Source of the DNA: Membranipora membranacea
Lineage: Eukaryota > Bryozoa > Gymnolaemata > Cheilostomatida > Membraniporidae
Assembly (NCBI GenBank): GCA_914767715.1
Contig: OU612072.1
Location: 17,732,001-17,796,000, forward strand
Length of the DNA: 64,000 bases
Reading direction: 5' to 3'
The notes under the pieces were generated by a model that did not search any database, had not been told where the DNA came from, and saw nothing but the letters and a program-made list of their open reading frames with translations. Each line of letters begins with the position of its first letter. Within the stretch, counting starts at the first letter, position 1. The position numbers and the translations under genes were made by a program. This document shows, one piece after another, positions 21,816 through 34,301 of the stretch.

Positions 21816-24800
21816 TAAATGTTAGTATTGTTTTCATATTATTTATTGTATACATAACATCATTATATACATAAAGGCAGCATTATATATATTGTAATTT
21901 ATTATAAATGTTTTACATTAAATCAGTCATACTGATCAGCGTTTACGATTTGGTAAAAACTATGACTGGCTGCTTCACTCCATTTGTTTAGGATTTGGAA
22001 TGAAGATTATGGAGGGAAAGGGAGAAACTTGTAAATAACAAAAGGACCTTCAATTTAATTAAATTCTGTCTCATTCAGTGCAGAAAATTACTGTGTAGAA
22101 TGAAGCATATAATGACTTATGATAGTATATCAGGACCACTGCTGATAGAATCCGGAATGAAACCCAAAGACAAAAACATGACAAAGAATACTTGTCAAAT
22201 TGTAATAAAAATGAAATGTAAGATGTTACTTTTATTGTTGATATTATAAAATATGATTGAAAGATGATTTATCCTGGGATTATGAGATACGAATCGAAGG
22301 AGAAAAAACTCAGAAACTCAACTTGCAGGACTTTTCCTCTATGATAATACTGTGATACAATTGCTACCAAAAAGAAGATTTTGTATCCCACCTATAAGTT
22401 GTTAGGAACGATAAGAGAAACCATAACAAATCGTGATTAGAAATTATGATATCATTGTTATGACCTGATTTCGGGCAAACAGGTATTTTAATGCTTCTGA
22501 GACCTAATGTCACTAGGAGCAGCCAGATGTGTTAACCGTTGATTTTAATGTAGTAGTTTATAAAACCTTCGGGTGAGAAGGCAAGGTGATCAATCCCTTG
22601 TTGTTTGTATGCTGATTAATACGCATATCAAGTTACCACACCTAATAATACTTACCTTCCAGACTTAACAGAATCTGATCATAAATGGTCAGTTTGGGCT
22701 CAAACAGAGTCAGATGTGAGATATTGATTAGTATTATACAAAAACAGCCAAGTCAACAGCTGTCCAACAAGATTTTGATAAGATCTTATATACTACTTGT
22801 TTTATTTATGTCTTCACAAGTTGAACTGTTTTTTTACAGCTTGCTCAATCACTTCTTTTTGTCAGTTATGTAAAAGCGTGATGAATTTGCTAATCTATTA
22901 TCCTGTTTATATGGCTACAATCTAGAGTGGGAGGGGCAGATGACACTTGGAATCGATGCATTATTAACTTATCATTTCATTCTGATGACTTGATGCTCAA
23001 GAATGTTTCATACAAACTTTTATAGAGTTCAGCTAGTGATGTAACTGATAAGAGTCTTCTTGGTTGGTGGTATAGTTACATCTTTGAGTGTGATAATGTC
23101 CTGTATTTATGCTGCGTGTAATGATTTAGTGTTGTGTCTCGATGGTGAGTTATATTGCGAGAATTGGAGAGTTGGATAGTATGAGATGTTAATAAGGAAA
23201 GAGTTAGTTGATAGAGTTGCTACTTTATTCTCGATCCCAATATCACAACTGACAATAGTTAGGCGAACATTACATTATATATCATACTCATTAGTGATGC
23301 ACAGCATAAAAAAGAAACATTATTAACATACCAGGGAAATTAGTTGCTCATTATTTTTAACTAACACAATCTACTTATAAATCAATCATAAGGGTTGAAC
23401 TTTCCTCTGGTAATTGAAACCTTAATTAAAATGTCAATATCCAGATATAACACTAACACTAGCAGATCAATCTCAAGGATACTGGCTACTTGAGGTCAGC
23501 CTTTAGGCACAAGATGCTATTTTCAAATATTATCTCTATGCTTATTGCTTAACCAGGTAAAATCCCCTGACTACAAACTACACCCGGCCTTGTTTGAGCA
23601 GAGATGATCTGTGGGGGTAGAACTTAAATGTTTTGTAAAAGTTGTGCTACCATACCAATAAAGTAGGCAACTCCCATAAGTCATTGTATTCAGAATGGAG
23701 AGGCGAGTGTGAAAAACTAGGCTAGGAATTGACAGCTATTTGTGCTAATAGGTATGTAACATTGAATTGTACTATCTATGGAGCATGGTATGTAATTACC
23801 TTTGGCGGGAAACTTTTCACCATCAATTTCAACCACTGAATTAGAAGTAAGTAACAATCAATCAAGGAGTAAAATGTACAATCCTGTGTTTCCCACAATT
23901 TTCTAGTCTTGGAGCTACTTTCCATGTATTGCCCTACTGTAGTTGCTCTCCCAGTACTTTTATCAAGCAAATTTTGAAGTATTTGTTTGTGTTTGTAAAG
24001 TGATTAGTATAGTTAGTACCGTAGATAGTCTACTCAGGGAGAAGAAAGGAAGCTCCACCCAGCGGGCAATTAGTTGTCTAAACTGAGTTGGAAAGAGGTT
24101 ACCAGAAGAGGCTGAACACTGTTGCCAATTGTATGCCATATGGACCGGTGGAAGAGGTTGCCAAAAGGAGATTTTTAGCAACCTCTTCAAGAAGTTTAAT
24201 ATAGGTTTTATATCCTTCTCAGGGAAGGATATAACAGGGATATTGTTGACCACTGTCTCTATCCAATATTAAAATTGAATAGTTCATTTATTTGTTATAT
24301 ATATTTATTTATTATGTTACTCATAAGGCCTGTAGGGGAGTGAGTCAGGGGTACTGCCTGAGTGGGAATGCTGTGGAAGGCTTCTGCCTTGCTTAGAGCA
24401 TTTAGCCTGAGAGTTTAAAGACTCAGCTGGAATCAATTTATTCATGCCACAACAAATGCAGCATTTCATGATCACCACTTTTTGTGTTGAGTGGCAAGTG
24501 GTGCCAGAAGCAGTTGATTCAATCAATGGCCACGTATTGGCAGTTTCAAATTTCTTGGATGTGATACTGGTTCACAGGAATCAAATAGGGATGCTGATTT
24601 CTTATTTGGTTGTTTGGTGTCTGGGTGTAGAGATTTCTCGATAATAATCAATCCGCTAGGGGAGATAAATGCTACTTTGGTCTGCGAATTACATCGACCT
24701 CGCATTGACAACCATTTTTACACTCAGCCTAGACTTCCGTGTACTATTGAAAAAAGTAAGGAATAAACTGTTCTCATGCTGGAGCGATACTAATAGATGG

Positions 24801-25117
24801 TAAATTCATTATAATTTGAGTATTAGCTATGCTTTGTCAGTACAGAAAAGTTATTTCTGCAACCGCCAACGGCAAGAAAATAAAGTATAAAAGCAGAAGC
24901 ATCTAAAACCACTTTTATCTGTTGCTGGCAAATGGGGATATGTGGCTCCCTCTGGCATACCTATCAAAGAAAGGTGATGTCAGAGGATATTGGCCAACAA
25001 TAAAGCTACCCATCGGCAACCTCTTCAAAAGGTTGCTGGCTAAGCCTTGCCGGCTGGGCAGGCCCTGGTCTACCCTAGTAAAGTATATTTAGTAAACTTT
25101 TTCTTACTTAGGCAAGT
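21816..25117. other. Gene-poor stretch with no clear feature
   Basis: No exon-like frame with splice borders is seen. At 24317-24711, minus strand, two short open frames carry a cysteine cluster (CCICC followed later by KCSKQGRS) loosely like a decayed retroelement zinc knuckle, too weak to call. GGTTGCC/CAACCTCTTC motifs recur at about 24097, 24157, 24180 and 25017, suggesting an old unidentified repeat. Confidence 0.4.
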
Positions 25118-25141
25118 TGCTTGCATATATATAGTCTCCGC

Positions 25142-25392
25142 CGGCCAATCCTTGAGTATGGTGGTGATACCCTTTGGGACGGCCATCTGACAATAATACC
25201 AGCGATGCTATAGAACATGTGCAATCCCAACAATGAACATTGATCCCAAGCAGTGCGCTTTATCAAAAACATCAAAGGTAGATGCGGGTAACTGAAGGGC
25301 GAGCGCAACTTGAACTAAAACTGCTAAAAGATAGGCGAAAATCACACAGGCTGTCCTTCATCATCATCAGTAAACACTTCACGCTATTCAGC
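25142..25392 (+). pseudogene. Decayed non-LTR retrotransposon, RT C-terminal remnant
   Basis: The plus frame reads RPILEYGGDTLWDGHL, then after two stops QAVRFIKNIKGRCG, then in a shifted frame VTEGRAQLELKLLKDRRKSH and RLSFI. This is the typical end of Jockey/CR1-type LINE polymerases, where R-P-x-L-E-Y-x-x-x-x-W-D is followed by an R-A-x-R-F-I block and a RRKxxRLxxx block. TAG at 25207 and TGA near 25236 plus a frameshift after GRCG show it is dead. Its 3' end lies tail-to-tail with another LINE at 25418. Confidence 0.72.
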
Positions 25393-25417
25393 GCATGTGT
25401 CATCTCAGAATGCTGTT

Positions 25418-26436
25418 TTATGATTTTACAATTACCCTCCAAGCCTTGCGGTCTTGGGCTAGTTTCTCAACCTGGTGAGAGGTTATTCCTCGCTTTGTCA
25501 GGTCTTTGTCAATCCTTTTCTGCCAGGTTAGTTTAGGTGCTCCTCGTGGTCTTTTGTGAGGGTTTCTGAACTCCTGGAGTGCTTGTCTTACCGGCGTTTC
25601 TTCTGGCAATCTCAGGATATGCCCATAGAAACGAAGCCTCCGCTGCTCTATTCTTCTACTCCATTTGTTCTGCCTGGTCTTTTCATATAGTTCGTTATTG
25701 CTGATTATGTCCGGGTATCTGATGTTCAGTATGTTCCTCATGTGACGCTGATGGAATATGTCTACTTCCTCTCCTTTCCCCTGTGTGAGTGTCCAGGTTT
25801 CGCTGTTGTATAGGAAGACACTACTAACATAGGCATCATAGGATCTCAGTTTTATGTCCATTTGCAGTCTCCTATCTTTTAGTATTGGTTTGATTCGGTT
25901 GATTGCACCATTCGCTAGTTGTTTCCTTCTCTTTATGTCCGCTTGTGTGTCTAATAGAGTTCCGAGGTATTTACATTTCTTCCATGTGCTATCTCTGTTT
26001 CTTGATATGTCGTATTCCTCTGTCTTCTCTGTGTTGATCTTTAGATTCCTCTCTGCCAGTCTAGATGGTACCTGTACCTTTGTGTGCTCTACTCCTTCCG
26101 CACTATTCAGACCAATCCAGCAAATATCGTCTGCGTACTGTAGCGGAATGTTCCTACCAGGTGGATCACTCATAGGCCTACTATATGAGTGCTCCAGATT
26201 TGGTATTGGGGCATTCCGCTTCAGTGCTATTGCCAGATATAGCGTGAAAAGTATGGGAGAGAGGCAGTCACCTTGGGGAGTGCCAATATTCGTGGTGAAT
26301 AGTGGTCCTATCTGCCCGTTTACCTTAATTGCCAGTTGTACGTTCTTGAGGAGTGCTTTGATTAGATGGAGTTTTTCATGTTGTAGTATTGATTTCAGGC
26401 TGTCCTTACTGATGAGAATACTCTCAGATGAAACCA
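25418..26436 (-). mobile_element. 5'-truncated non-LTR retrotransposon, reverse transcriptase
   Basis: One open frame of about 340 codons on the minus strand, readable from about 26436 to the stop at 25418. It shows GTPQGDCLSPILFTLYLA (RT block with PQG), then LQYADDICWIG with the catalytic YADD, then KTEEYDI, WKKCKYLGTLLDT, and a C-terminal SRRIEQRRLRFYGHILRLP segment followed by KRPRGAPKLTW. These are endonuclease/RT-type LINE signatures. The endonuclease and early RT blocks are missing, so the copy is a dead 5' truncation, although this part has no stop, which suggests a fairly recent insertion. The plus-strand frame at 25854-26615 is its shadow. Confidence 0.88.
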
Positions 26437-27143
26437 GACCCTTGCCTCAGCATATGATGAGCTGGTTAACAGTAGAAGCGAGACAACTGATTACACGAGC
26501 TGCTAACAGCGGGGAACCAACCTCAATATATGCCTCGAGTCAGACATATTACAGCAGCTTCCTTCTGCGTAGTGTGAGGGATCTAAGGCTGGAGTCAAAT
26601 AACACTCAACAATAAGCACTGTCGCTGCCACACTGACTGAACACTGACAAAGGAGGCACTCCCTGTTTGCACCGTTAGGTGATTTTGAGTGTTCTATATT
26701 CCACGAGGTGAGTTACGAGGTGGGTTATTACTCCGGTCCTTGGACTGGTTTTATTAATCAGAAGGAGTAGTTTACTACTCGGTCTGCTCAGCACCCAATC
26801 ATCAGGCTGTGAGTCACGTGGTGGGTTGGTGGTGGGGGCTGGGGACACATGTTGTGGTAAAAATGTGTCCGGTAAAAGGCCATCCGGCTCTGTCACACAT
26901 CTCTGTAAAAGGGCCATCTGCTTGTAAAAATATCCATCCGGCAGTGCTAACTGGCCATCCATTCCACCATGTATAAATCTGTCACTCTCACAAACCCATC
27001 CGGATGCCTGGATATCCGCGTGACATCCGGTGGTTGCCAAATAGACATCTGGTTGGCACTAGGACAACAGGATGGGATTGTCGACCTGTCGATGAGTAAC
27101 TACAACCCATCCTCCTCTCTTACAAACCCATCCGCCTGTTATG
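26437..27143. other. Intergenic, no gene; CATCCGG-type short repeats
   Basis: Scattered GGATGxxxATTTGGCAACC-like words (for example near 26880-27060) resemble the arms of the hairpin at 27144-27216. Overlapping open frames on both strands at 26675-27184 follow from this repeat-rich, stop-poor DNA. No conserved protein motif is seen. Confidence 0.45.
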
Positions 27144-27216
27144 CATCCGGATGCCTATTTGGCAACCACTGGATGCCACGCTGACATCCGGTGGTTGCCA
27201 AATAGGCATCCGGATG
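27144..27216. repeat. 73-bp hairpin with about 32-bp arms
   Basis: The left arm begins CATCCGGATGCCTATTTGGC and runs to CACTGGATG; the right arm is its reverse complement with a single T/C difference. The loop is about nine bases. It looks like a foldback element end-to-end, and partial arms occur upstream at about 26990-27060. Confidence 0.9.
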
Positions 27217-27312
27217 AATTCTTAGCGCAGCATCCCCATGTGGTCCAACCGCAGCAGGTCTAAGACTAATCCAAATCCTGGTCTGTTTAACAATGTATTT
27301 TACTGCCCCCTA

Positions 27313-27421
27313 ACCAATGTGTTAGTTCTGAATGGTGGGAGCCAACCATAGATATAAAAACTGTTTTTATATCTATGAAGCCAACAGGATGGCTCCCACC
27401 AATCAGAGCCAACACATTGGC
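27313..27421. mobile_element. Small palindromic MITE-like element
   Basis: Starts CCAATGTGTTAGTTCTGA and ends TCAGAGCCAACACATTGG. Inside are GGTGGGAGCCA and TGGCTCCCACC, and at the centre ATAGATATAAAAAC facing GTTTTTATATCTAT. The whole 109 bp can fold on itself. No coding potential. Confidence 0.85.
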
Positions 27422-27812
27422 TGCTGCCCCCTCTCCAGCTCCATGGTTGTGACAGAGCACTGTTAGCGTTATCTGTACATCTTGTCAGGCAAAACGTTTG
27501 CAGGACACCTGCCTCTACTACTCTACTGCACTGTAAGTCTAATCACTAACTCTATGCATGCATCCCCATAGCCTGATACAGTTACTTATTTTCCTCTGAC
27601 TAGACTACCCCTTATTATTCAACTGGCTGTTACCAACTAGTCTACGTTAGCTTGTCACGCGGCCACTGGTTTTGTTTTTTTTGGGTGGCCTTGTATTTCT
27701 CGGTATAGTATCGGTAGTTGTCTTTTGCTGTTTTAGCTCTAATCTTCATCACTTTGAGCTTTGACTTTCTCTCTGTTCAATAGGCAAATAAATCAACTTA
27801 GTCATTTATCAT

Positions 27813-28036
27813 ATTCAAAATAAATATAAATATGTTGATTGCACTAAATATTGCAGTAATAATGTGAAAACATGGCTAAGTTAAAAAAAATTTAAAACAC
27901 CCATGAGTATGACCATGACCTTGACCTCGATCAAGGTCTTACTCATGGGTGTTTTAAATTTTTTTTAACTTAGCCATGTTTTCACATTATTACTGCAATA
28001 TATAGTGCAATCAACTTATTTATATTTATTTTGAAG
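27813..28036. repeat. Inner inverted repeat, about 95-bp arms
   Basis: Left arm TTCAAAATAAATATAAATA through TTGATTGCACTA and AACATGGCTAAGTT to CACCCATGAGTA; the right arm is the reverse complement through TACTCATGGGTG to TATTTATTTTGAA. The spacer between arms (GACCATGACCTTGACCTCGA) is short and partly mirrors itself. It lies inside the larger palindrome. Confidence 0.92.
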
Positions 28037-28041
28037 TTAAA

Positions 28042-28553
28042 GACTTCAGAAGGACCACAGCAAAACATAGTCTGGCAGCTAGTTCTGCAGTAGTTATGCA
28101 ATATTTTCACACTTAGAAAATTCAGAGCACTCCCGGGTAAAAATTACGTATAGTGTTAGAAATTGTCCTCCCTTCTCATATATGAGGTATTTGCGAAGCC
28201 TAGTGCTGAACCAGCCCAATAAACTACCACTTGTATCTACCTGAGAGAACTGTATAAATTCATAAATGAAGTTATCTACTGTTGTAAAACGTCTCCTGAC
28301 AATGAAACAATAATTATTTTGAACTTATGTGAAAAGAATGGTGATTAAGTATTTTGAAGTAGTAGTTTATTAGGTTGGCACAGCACTAGGCTACTTGAAT
28401 ACCTCATAAATCTTAGATGAGAAGGGAGGACAATTTCTAACACTGTACACAATTTTTACCCTTAAGTGCTCTGAATTTTCTAAATGTGAAAACAATGCAT
28501 AATTACTGCAGAACTAGCTGCCAGACTATATATTGCTGTGGTCCTTCCGTGGT
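28042..28553. mobile_element. Foldback MITE family F, copy 3
   Basis: Left end GACTTCAGAAGGACCACAGC, right end GCTGTGGTCCTTCCGTGGTC, each followed inward by the family motif (ATAGTCTGGCAGCTAGTTCTG and its inverse). Both halves also share CTCATATATGAGGTATT-like and AACCAGCCCAATAAACTACCACTT-like words in inverted order. It is nested in element P. Confidence 0.9.
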
Positions 28554-29637
28554 CAAAGCCAAAGCTCAAAGTGGTGAAGATTAGAGCTAAAACAGCAGAA
28601 GACAACTACCGATACTATACCGAGAAATACAAGGCCACCCAAAAAACCAAGACCAGTGGCCGCATGAAAGGCTAAGTCTACGTTTGTTGTGATTCCTAAT
28701 AATGAGTCTCTGTGTTGATGGCGCTAAGTTTGTCTCTGTGTTTATGACGTTGAGTTGGCCTTTGTGTTAAGGAGATGTTTCTTTGGTCTCTGTGTTGTTG
28801 AAATGAATGTGTGGTATGTGTTCATGGCGTTAAGTTTGCCCTAATGATGATGACACTGATGGTGACATCAACGCAAGAGACCAACTCAGCGCTATCAACA
28901 CACCAACTTCAATTTGTAATAGGATCACTTTGCTCACATCGAAATGCTATAAAATAACTTCATTACAACTATTTAATATGTTGTATTCATCAGCTCAGTG
29001 GCTTCCATACACTTAATTACCGCAACTGCATCAACGATCCTTGGTGTCGCTACTCGCTAATAATATTTACTAGAATCTCATACCCTGTGATTGTGCTAGG
29101 TCGGACTTGTCTCCTCCTACACTAAAGTTGCACAACTTCCTTGCCCATGTAACCCTAGTCATTTAGTAAACGGTTCCATTTTGCTGCGCTAAAACACTTG
29201 ATAACTATGCATTGAGGGGTAATACGCTGTCATTACATGATGTGTCTTCTCATATGTCCAAGAGAAGATATGTCCAAGAAAAGTTATGAAAAAAAGACAG
29301 CTACAAACTTGTCACTAAATAGCACCGGGGAGTTTGGGACAAACCATTCGAAATGACTCCCTGACAACAATACAAAAATTGAACTCCACTTTCGAGACAT
29401 AATATAATGAGCAGAAAGCTCCTCATAACAATCAACAGTCAAATATCGTAATAAGAAGGTAATTATGATATCTATGAGAGTTCTTTTCTGCAAAACTATC
29501 CGTGTGTTCATTACTTGTTCAATTTGGTAACATCGCATTATTTATTTACTAAATGGTCCAACCACCGTCTATAGGCTATGTACCTGAGTAGATAGGTGAC
29601 CAAAGGTTTTGGATGTACCATACCTAATTAAAACTCC

Positions 29638-29779
29638 AAGAATGACCAAGCTTCATAACCGAACCCTTTCTCTCAACCTAACACAACTTCTTATGCCAAT
29701 ATGTAATGACACTGAGAACTCTTTTATGTAATTGTGTAGGTTTGAGAGGAGCAGTTGGGTTATGAAGCTAAGTCATTCT
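29638..29779. mobile_element. Inverted-repeat MITE-like element, about 142 bp
   Basis: The left arm GAATGACCAAGCTTCATAACC with TCTCTCAACCTAACACA faces the right arm TGTGTAGGTTTGAGAGGAG with GGTTATGAAGCTAAGTCATTC. Arms are about 45 bp with several mismatches; the middle is about 45 bp. Confidence 0.8.
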
Positions 29780-32700
29780 GAGAGAGTTGAGCGGAGGGCC
29801 AACTTGAGCTCATATGGGGGAGATATAGATAATGTGATGAAATATAAGGATAGTAATCACCAAGAGTACTCCTTGGTAGTAATGATAGATCCATGAATGA
29901 CTGAGTAATTTGTCTTTATGTATGAGAGTAGATGTATCCACCTCAGTGACACAGAGGGACCTTTGATGGCCTTGAGCCTTTCTACATTTCCAGAAGAGGC
30001 ACAATGACCTGTCCAACTAGATAATCATGCGTAAGAAACAGGTCTTTCAGAAGAATACAGTATCAACTTTACTTGAAGGGGGTGATAGGCTGAGATATAT
30101 TATTGTCCAGGATCTCTGAGTGCCAGTAAGGAGTTCAGCACACATCGCATACTATAATATATTTAAACCCTATTGTAACAGTAAATCATGGACTACTGTG
30201 CCGTCCTGTCATCGAATGAATTCCACTATTATCACTATTTCAGTAGGGGTGCACCGCTCACATATATTTGTTACACCATAAGATGTTTTATCAATTTGTG
30301 AGTCATATTTTCTATTTTTCAACTTGACTAACATACAAAGATTGAAAAATTCTGGGCAGCAGCTTTCATCACATAATAATTTGATATTGGTAACATCTAG
30401 GAATGAGAGTTCCACAGTGTTCACCATGTGAGAATTTTTAGTCTTTCGTTATGAATCCAACTCTGTGCTAATCGTCATCATATCCTTAAATATGGGACTG
30501 GCCCAGCTCTAACTCTGCATACCAAACTGAAGCCTATCATTGTGACACAATGTTACCACCCGGCCAACATTCCGATCATTATTTATCACTTTAATAAGAG
30601 CACAGTTACCATAGTTACCATACAATAATGACAGGTGCCTTATATCTAATAGCCCTGCAGAAGATCACAATTATATAACTTTACTCTGTGACAGTGTTGC
30701 GTATTATCTGTATATGTATCTGTAAACTGTCTGACTACTTCGGTTACATTAATTCCTGTATATTCTCTGTGTACCCAGAGCACACTCTCCCCAACTATCG
30801 TCCCCATCCTTATTCCTCAACCAATCCTTTACCCCAAACATCCCCTACCCAAACATCTCATCCCTTACCCCATATGCACACATCTCAGCTTATCTGAGGC
30901 ATCATCGAAAGATTACACCTAAACCTGAAGCTGTTAGTAGGGTTAATAGGGATGATAGGGTGGGTGGTACATATCACCCCTCCCCTCATTGTGGTATAAT
31001 ATAATACTACACTCCACGTCAGGTGGTTTTCCTCCTTTCTCTCTGAGCACGAGTTGGGTGAGGTTGATAGATAATTACAGGTTGTGATAATAATACCACA
31101 TTGCGATGATAATAACAGACATGTATGATATTGTAGCCTGCAGTGTATATTAGGTATACAATACTGATATCCGGTCCCCCCCCCCCCTCTCTTCCTCTCT
31201 CTCTACCTCCAGCACTGGTGGGATAATAATATGTGTTGATGTAATAGGGCAGGGCAGGTGTGTTTCTCTTCTCTTAACTGTAACTGCAACTTATCAGATA
31301 CACCTCACGAGACAGGTACCCATCACCGGACGGACGGCATCCTAGGCTAATATCACACTGAAAGGGATGTGCTATGTGGCAAGCATGCGCGGAACTAACC
31401 AATAGAATATGGAGGCCCTCAGTAACTGTGTCTGACTATATTTTTACTCAAAATAACCAACCTGAGATAATTTTGATAGTCAGAAAACAACAAGATGATG
31501 ACATGTTTCATCTCACTTCTTTTTTCCCCTCCATGCCTTCGTGAACTATCATAAACAACAAGAAGACCACCCTGCACTCCTCCCTGCTGAGATATCCGGT
31601 CTAGCTGGAAGTCTGTGTTAGACAAGCATCGTCAGGTGGACAAAATTATTTCTGATGGACAGCCGGAAACGATATGCTTTCTCGCTAACAAAAATCATTG
31701 GACACGCATGTGATGATGGGTGGGAAAAGCATGGAAGTTTCTACAATGTTGCTTCATAGACAGACAACATCAAAGAACGGATGGACACAGGCAATATTTT
31801 CTTGTCCGCTAGCCACCTCTGGTTACAGCACTGATTTATAGGGTACAGTATTGGATCCTGAAGTCCTGAGGTGTTGGTTGCTTGTGGTTCAGTTCTGTGC
31901 GTGGTATGGCTTGTGTAGGCTCTGTTTTGAATTTGCACCTGCCGTTAGATAATGATAGGTTTTATTGCTCTCCCTAGTTTTCATCACATACAAACTTTAC
32001 TTATATCGAATAATCATCCTGCCAAGCTGCCGTTAGATTACACCTACTCCAAGGTTCGGCTGTAATAAGATCTCTATCCCTTAGTATTGAGTTATTATAG
32101 CCTGCTAACTCCTGTGACGAGAAAGTTTGTTGCCTCTTTTGTGTCCCATACACGGGTCAAGGGGTGAGAGACTCTGTACGGAGGGCAGAGATTGTTAATG
32201 GTTACATGGACATTCATAAAAAAATTACTAAATAACACCGTTCATGCTCGTCAGCATTCAGGCAGTTTATAGCATAAAATAACATACTCCACACTCCACA
32301 GTGGTTTTATAATAAAGTGGAGTAAAATTATATACCAGTATCAGCTTGTAAGATGATATCACATAGTAAGGTATATTATATTTTTACCCCTTGATGATAA
32401 AAAGGAGAGCATTTCGTTTGCTAAAACTGCTGTTAATGGAATGTCACTACAAGCATCCTAGATTGAGTTTGAGCCCTTTAACAGTTGAGCGTGTTAGTAG
32501 TTGATGAGAAGGGCAGTTTTCCAATCTTGTAGTGATGGGGGCTGATTAAACAGAGTAACAAAAACCCATACGCTCTATTAGCTGCCACACTTTATCCGGG
32601 AGCAGGCTAACTACACCGAAAACCACATACAAGGTTAATTATTACTGGTTTTACTTACTCCAAATATACTGGAATCTGATTGGCTCATCATAGATAATTG

Positions 32701-33408
32701 ACCTGTGATTAAAAATAGGACTTGCTGTTACTCGTATTTAGAACTGAGCTTCACCAAATGAAAATGTATAATAATGAGTACCCAACAAGGCAAGTTTGTC
32801 CAACTCTTTGTATCTCTATATGAGAACCATTTTAAAGCTTAAAAATTGACTCAGGTCACCTCTACACCGAGAGGAGGGGAGGACTGACGGGGCCCCTAGG
32901 GTAGACATGAGTTAAGTCCGCGCTCTGAGCAAAATTTTATAATTAATAAGGTTGGCGCTAATAGAAGAAAAAACAGAAGTGCTATTGTGGTTTTTAGCTA
33001 TTCACCACAAGTGCAGTATAATATATCAGTGGCAGATGAGGCAGGTAAAAATGATGAAAGAGCCACCATTCAATTATAGTTTTATTGTTATGTGCATATT
33101 TATATTATCTTAATTTTCCGGTGGGCCCTAGAAGTGTCAGTGGGCTCTAGAAGTGTGGTGTATAGTTTGTACTGCAATTGACTAGTGAATGCAAGTTGAA
33201 GCCTCGATGAGCTCTTTATAGTTTGGGTTTGGTATCAGTTAGATGGTTGTGGCTATGATGAGAATGTAATAGATTCAGGGATGGGTATAGGAGGCTATTT
33301 CTACATTGAGATGGCGATGGCTATAGTAAGGCGTTTACTAGTTAGCCTGATGGTGTAGAGAAAGTGATGATGATGATAATACACATCTAGAATCAACAAT
33401 GAGCATAT

Positions 33409-33456
33409 GTGTAAGGAGATGTGTAAGGAGATGTGTAAGGAGATGTATGGAGAGAT
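33409..33456 (+). repeat. 12-bp tandem repeat x4
   Basis: GTGTAAGGAGAT repeats three times exactly, followed by a fourth diverged copy (GTATGGAGAGAT). Confidence 0.9.
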
Positions 33457-34242
33457 GCTTGTCCCCCAGGGCTTAGTATTATATTAGATTAACAAGCATA
33501 CTTATAGTAACACTATAACCTCTCAGTATATTAGTAAGGCATCCTCTTATATATCTCAGCAGTAGCACAGCAGTCTTTGTTTTGTTGGTTCTTATTGTAC
33601 GGGATCGATGAGGACAAACACTTGATAGCTTGTAACACTGCTAACTCTGCTAGTCTCTCAGTCCCACAGGCATTAATTATCCCCCATAACTCATCTCAGC
33701 CCCTTATCTTATTATCACACTACTGACAGCGCTACTGATGACCTTCTGTTAGTGACTGTCCTGTCTGTTTGTCCCTGAGTCTCTAGGGTATTTTAATGTA
33801 AATATACTCTTTAGTTATAACGGAGGCTACAGCAGCATGCAATGAGTTCCAGCAGCTCTTCGGCTATCTAACATGCTGTACTTACTCAGCGAGGGTTTAT
33901 CAAATTTTACCAACACTCTGCACACCAAATCCACACGCACTTCGTCATCATGGTTTTTGACTCACTTCATTTTGGTTTCATCAAACTTCATATTTAAAAT
34001 TTTCACTTTATCATTATCGTCATTGTGCAGACATCATGATGTGACGTGTTAAAAAATTAAAAATATCTCGCAAATTTATTGAAGCAGCATGAATTCCCGA
34101 GTGGTATGCAGATCCCCATGTCACAAAGATATCAGCTCACAGTTATCAGGGACATGTATTATTATATTTTTCTTCATATTGATTGACTGATTGTTAGTTA
34201 TAGACCCACAGACAATGTTGGCCATCAATACTGCTCCACCTA

Positions 34243-34301
34243 ACCTTGTCACACGGCCACGGTTTTCCAAAACCAAAAACTGCCGCCGCGTGACAAGGCT
34301 A
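34243..34301. repeat. Hairpin with CACGCGGC-type ends
   Basis: CCTTGTCACACGGCCACGGTT faces AACTGCCGCCGCGTGACAAGG with an A/C-rich loop. The end motif resembles the terminus of palindromic element P at 27653 (GCTTGTCACGCGGCCAC), so it may be a deleted relative. Confidence 0.75.

Larger units (their letters stand above)
27653..28672. mobile_element. Nested palindromic element P with inner insertions
   Basis: Outer arms of about 115 bp: the left starts near CACGCGGCCACTGGTTTTG and runs to CTTTGAGCTTTGAC at 27772; the right runs from GTCAAAGCCAAAGCTCAAAG at 28552 to CCAGTGGCCGC near 28664. Between them lie an inner inverted repeat (27813-28036) and a complete family F foldback MITE (28042-28553). 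This arrangement reads as insertion into insertion. CACGCGGC/CACACGGCCAC end motifs also appear at 34243-34301. Confidence 0.85.

Noticed and set aside
24317-24711. Zinc-knuckle-like cysteine cluster on the minus strand
   Set aside because: The CCICC … KCSKQG pattern lacks the correct CCHC spacing, and no protease or polymerase motif follows.
25854-26615. 253-residue plus-strand frame
   Set aside because: Exact antisense of the reverse transcriptase frame with its YADD and PQG motifs.
26675-27184. Overlapping 121- and 71-residue frames
   Set aside because: They lie in a hairpin-rich repeat stretch and have no conserved motif.
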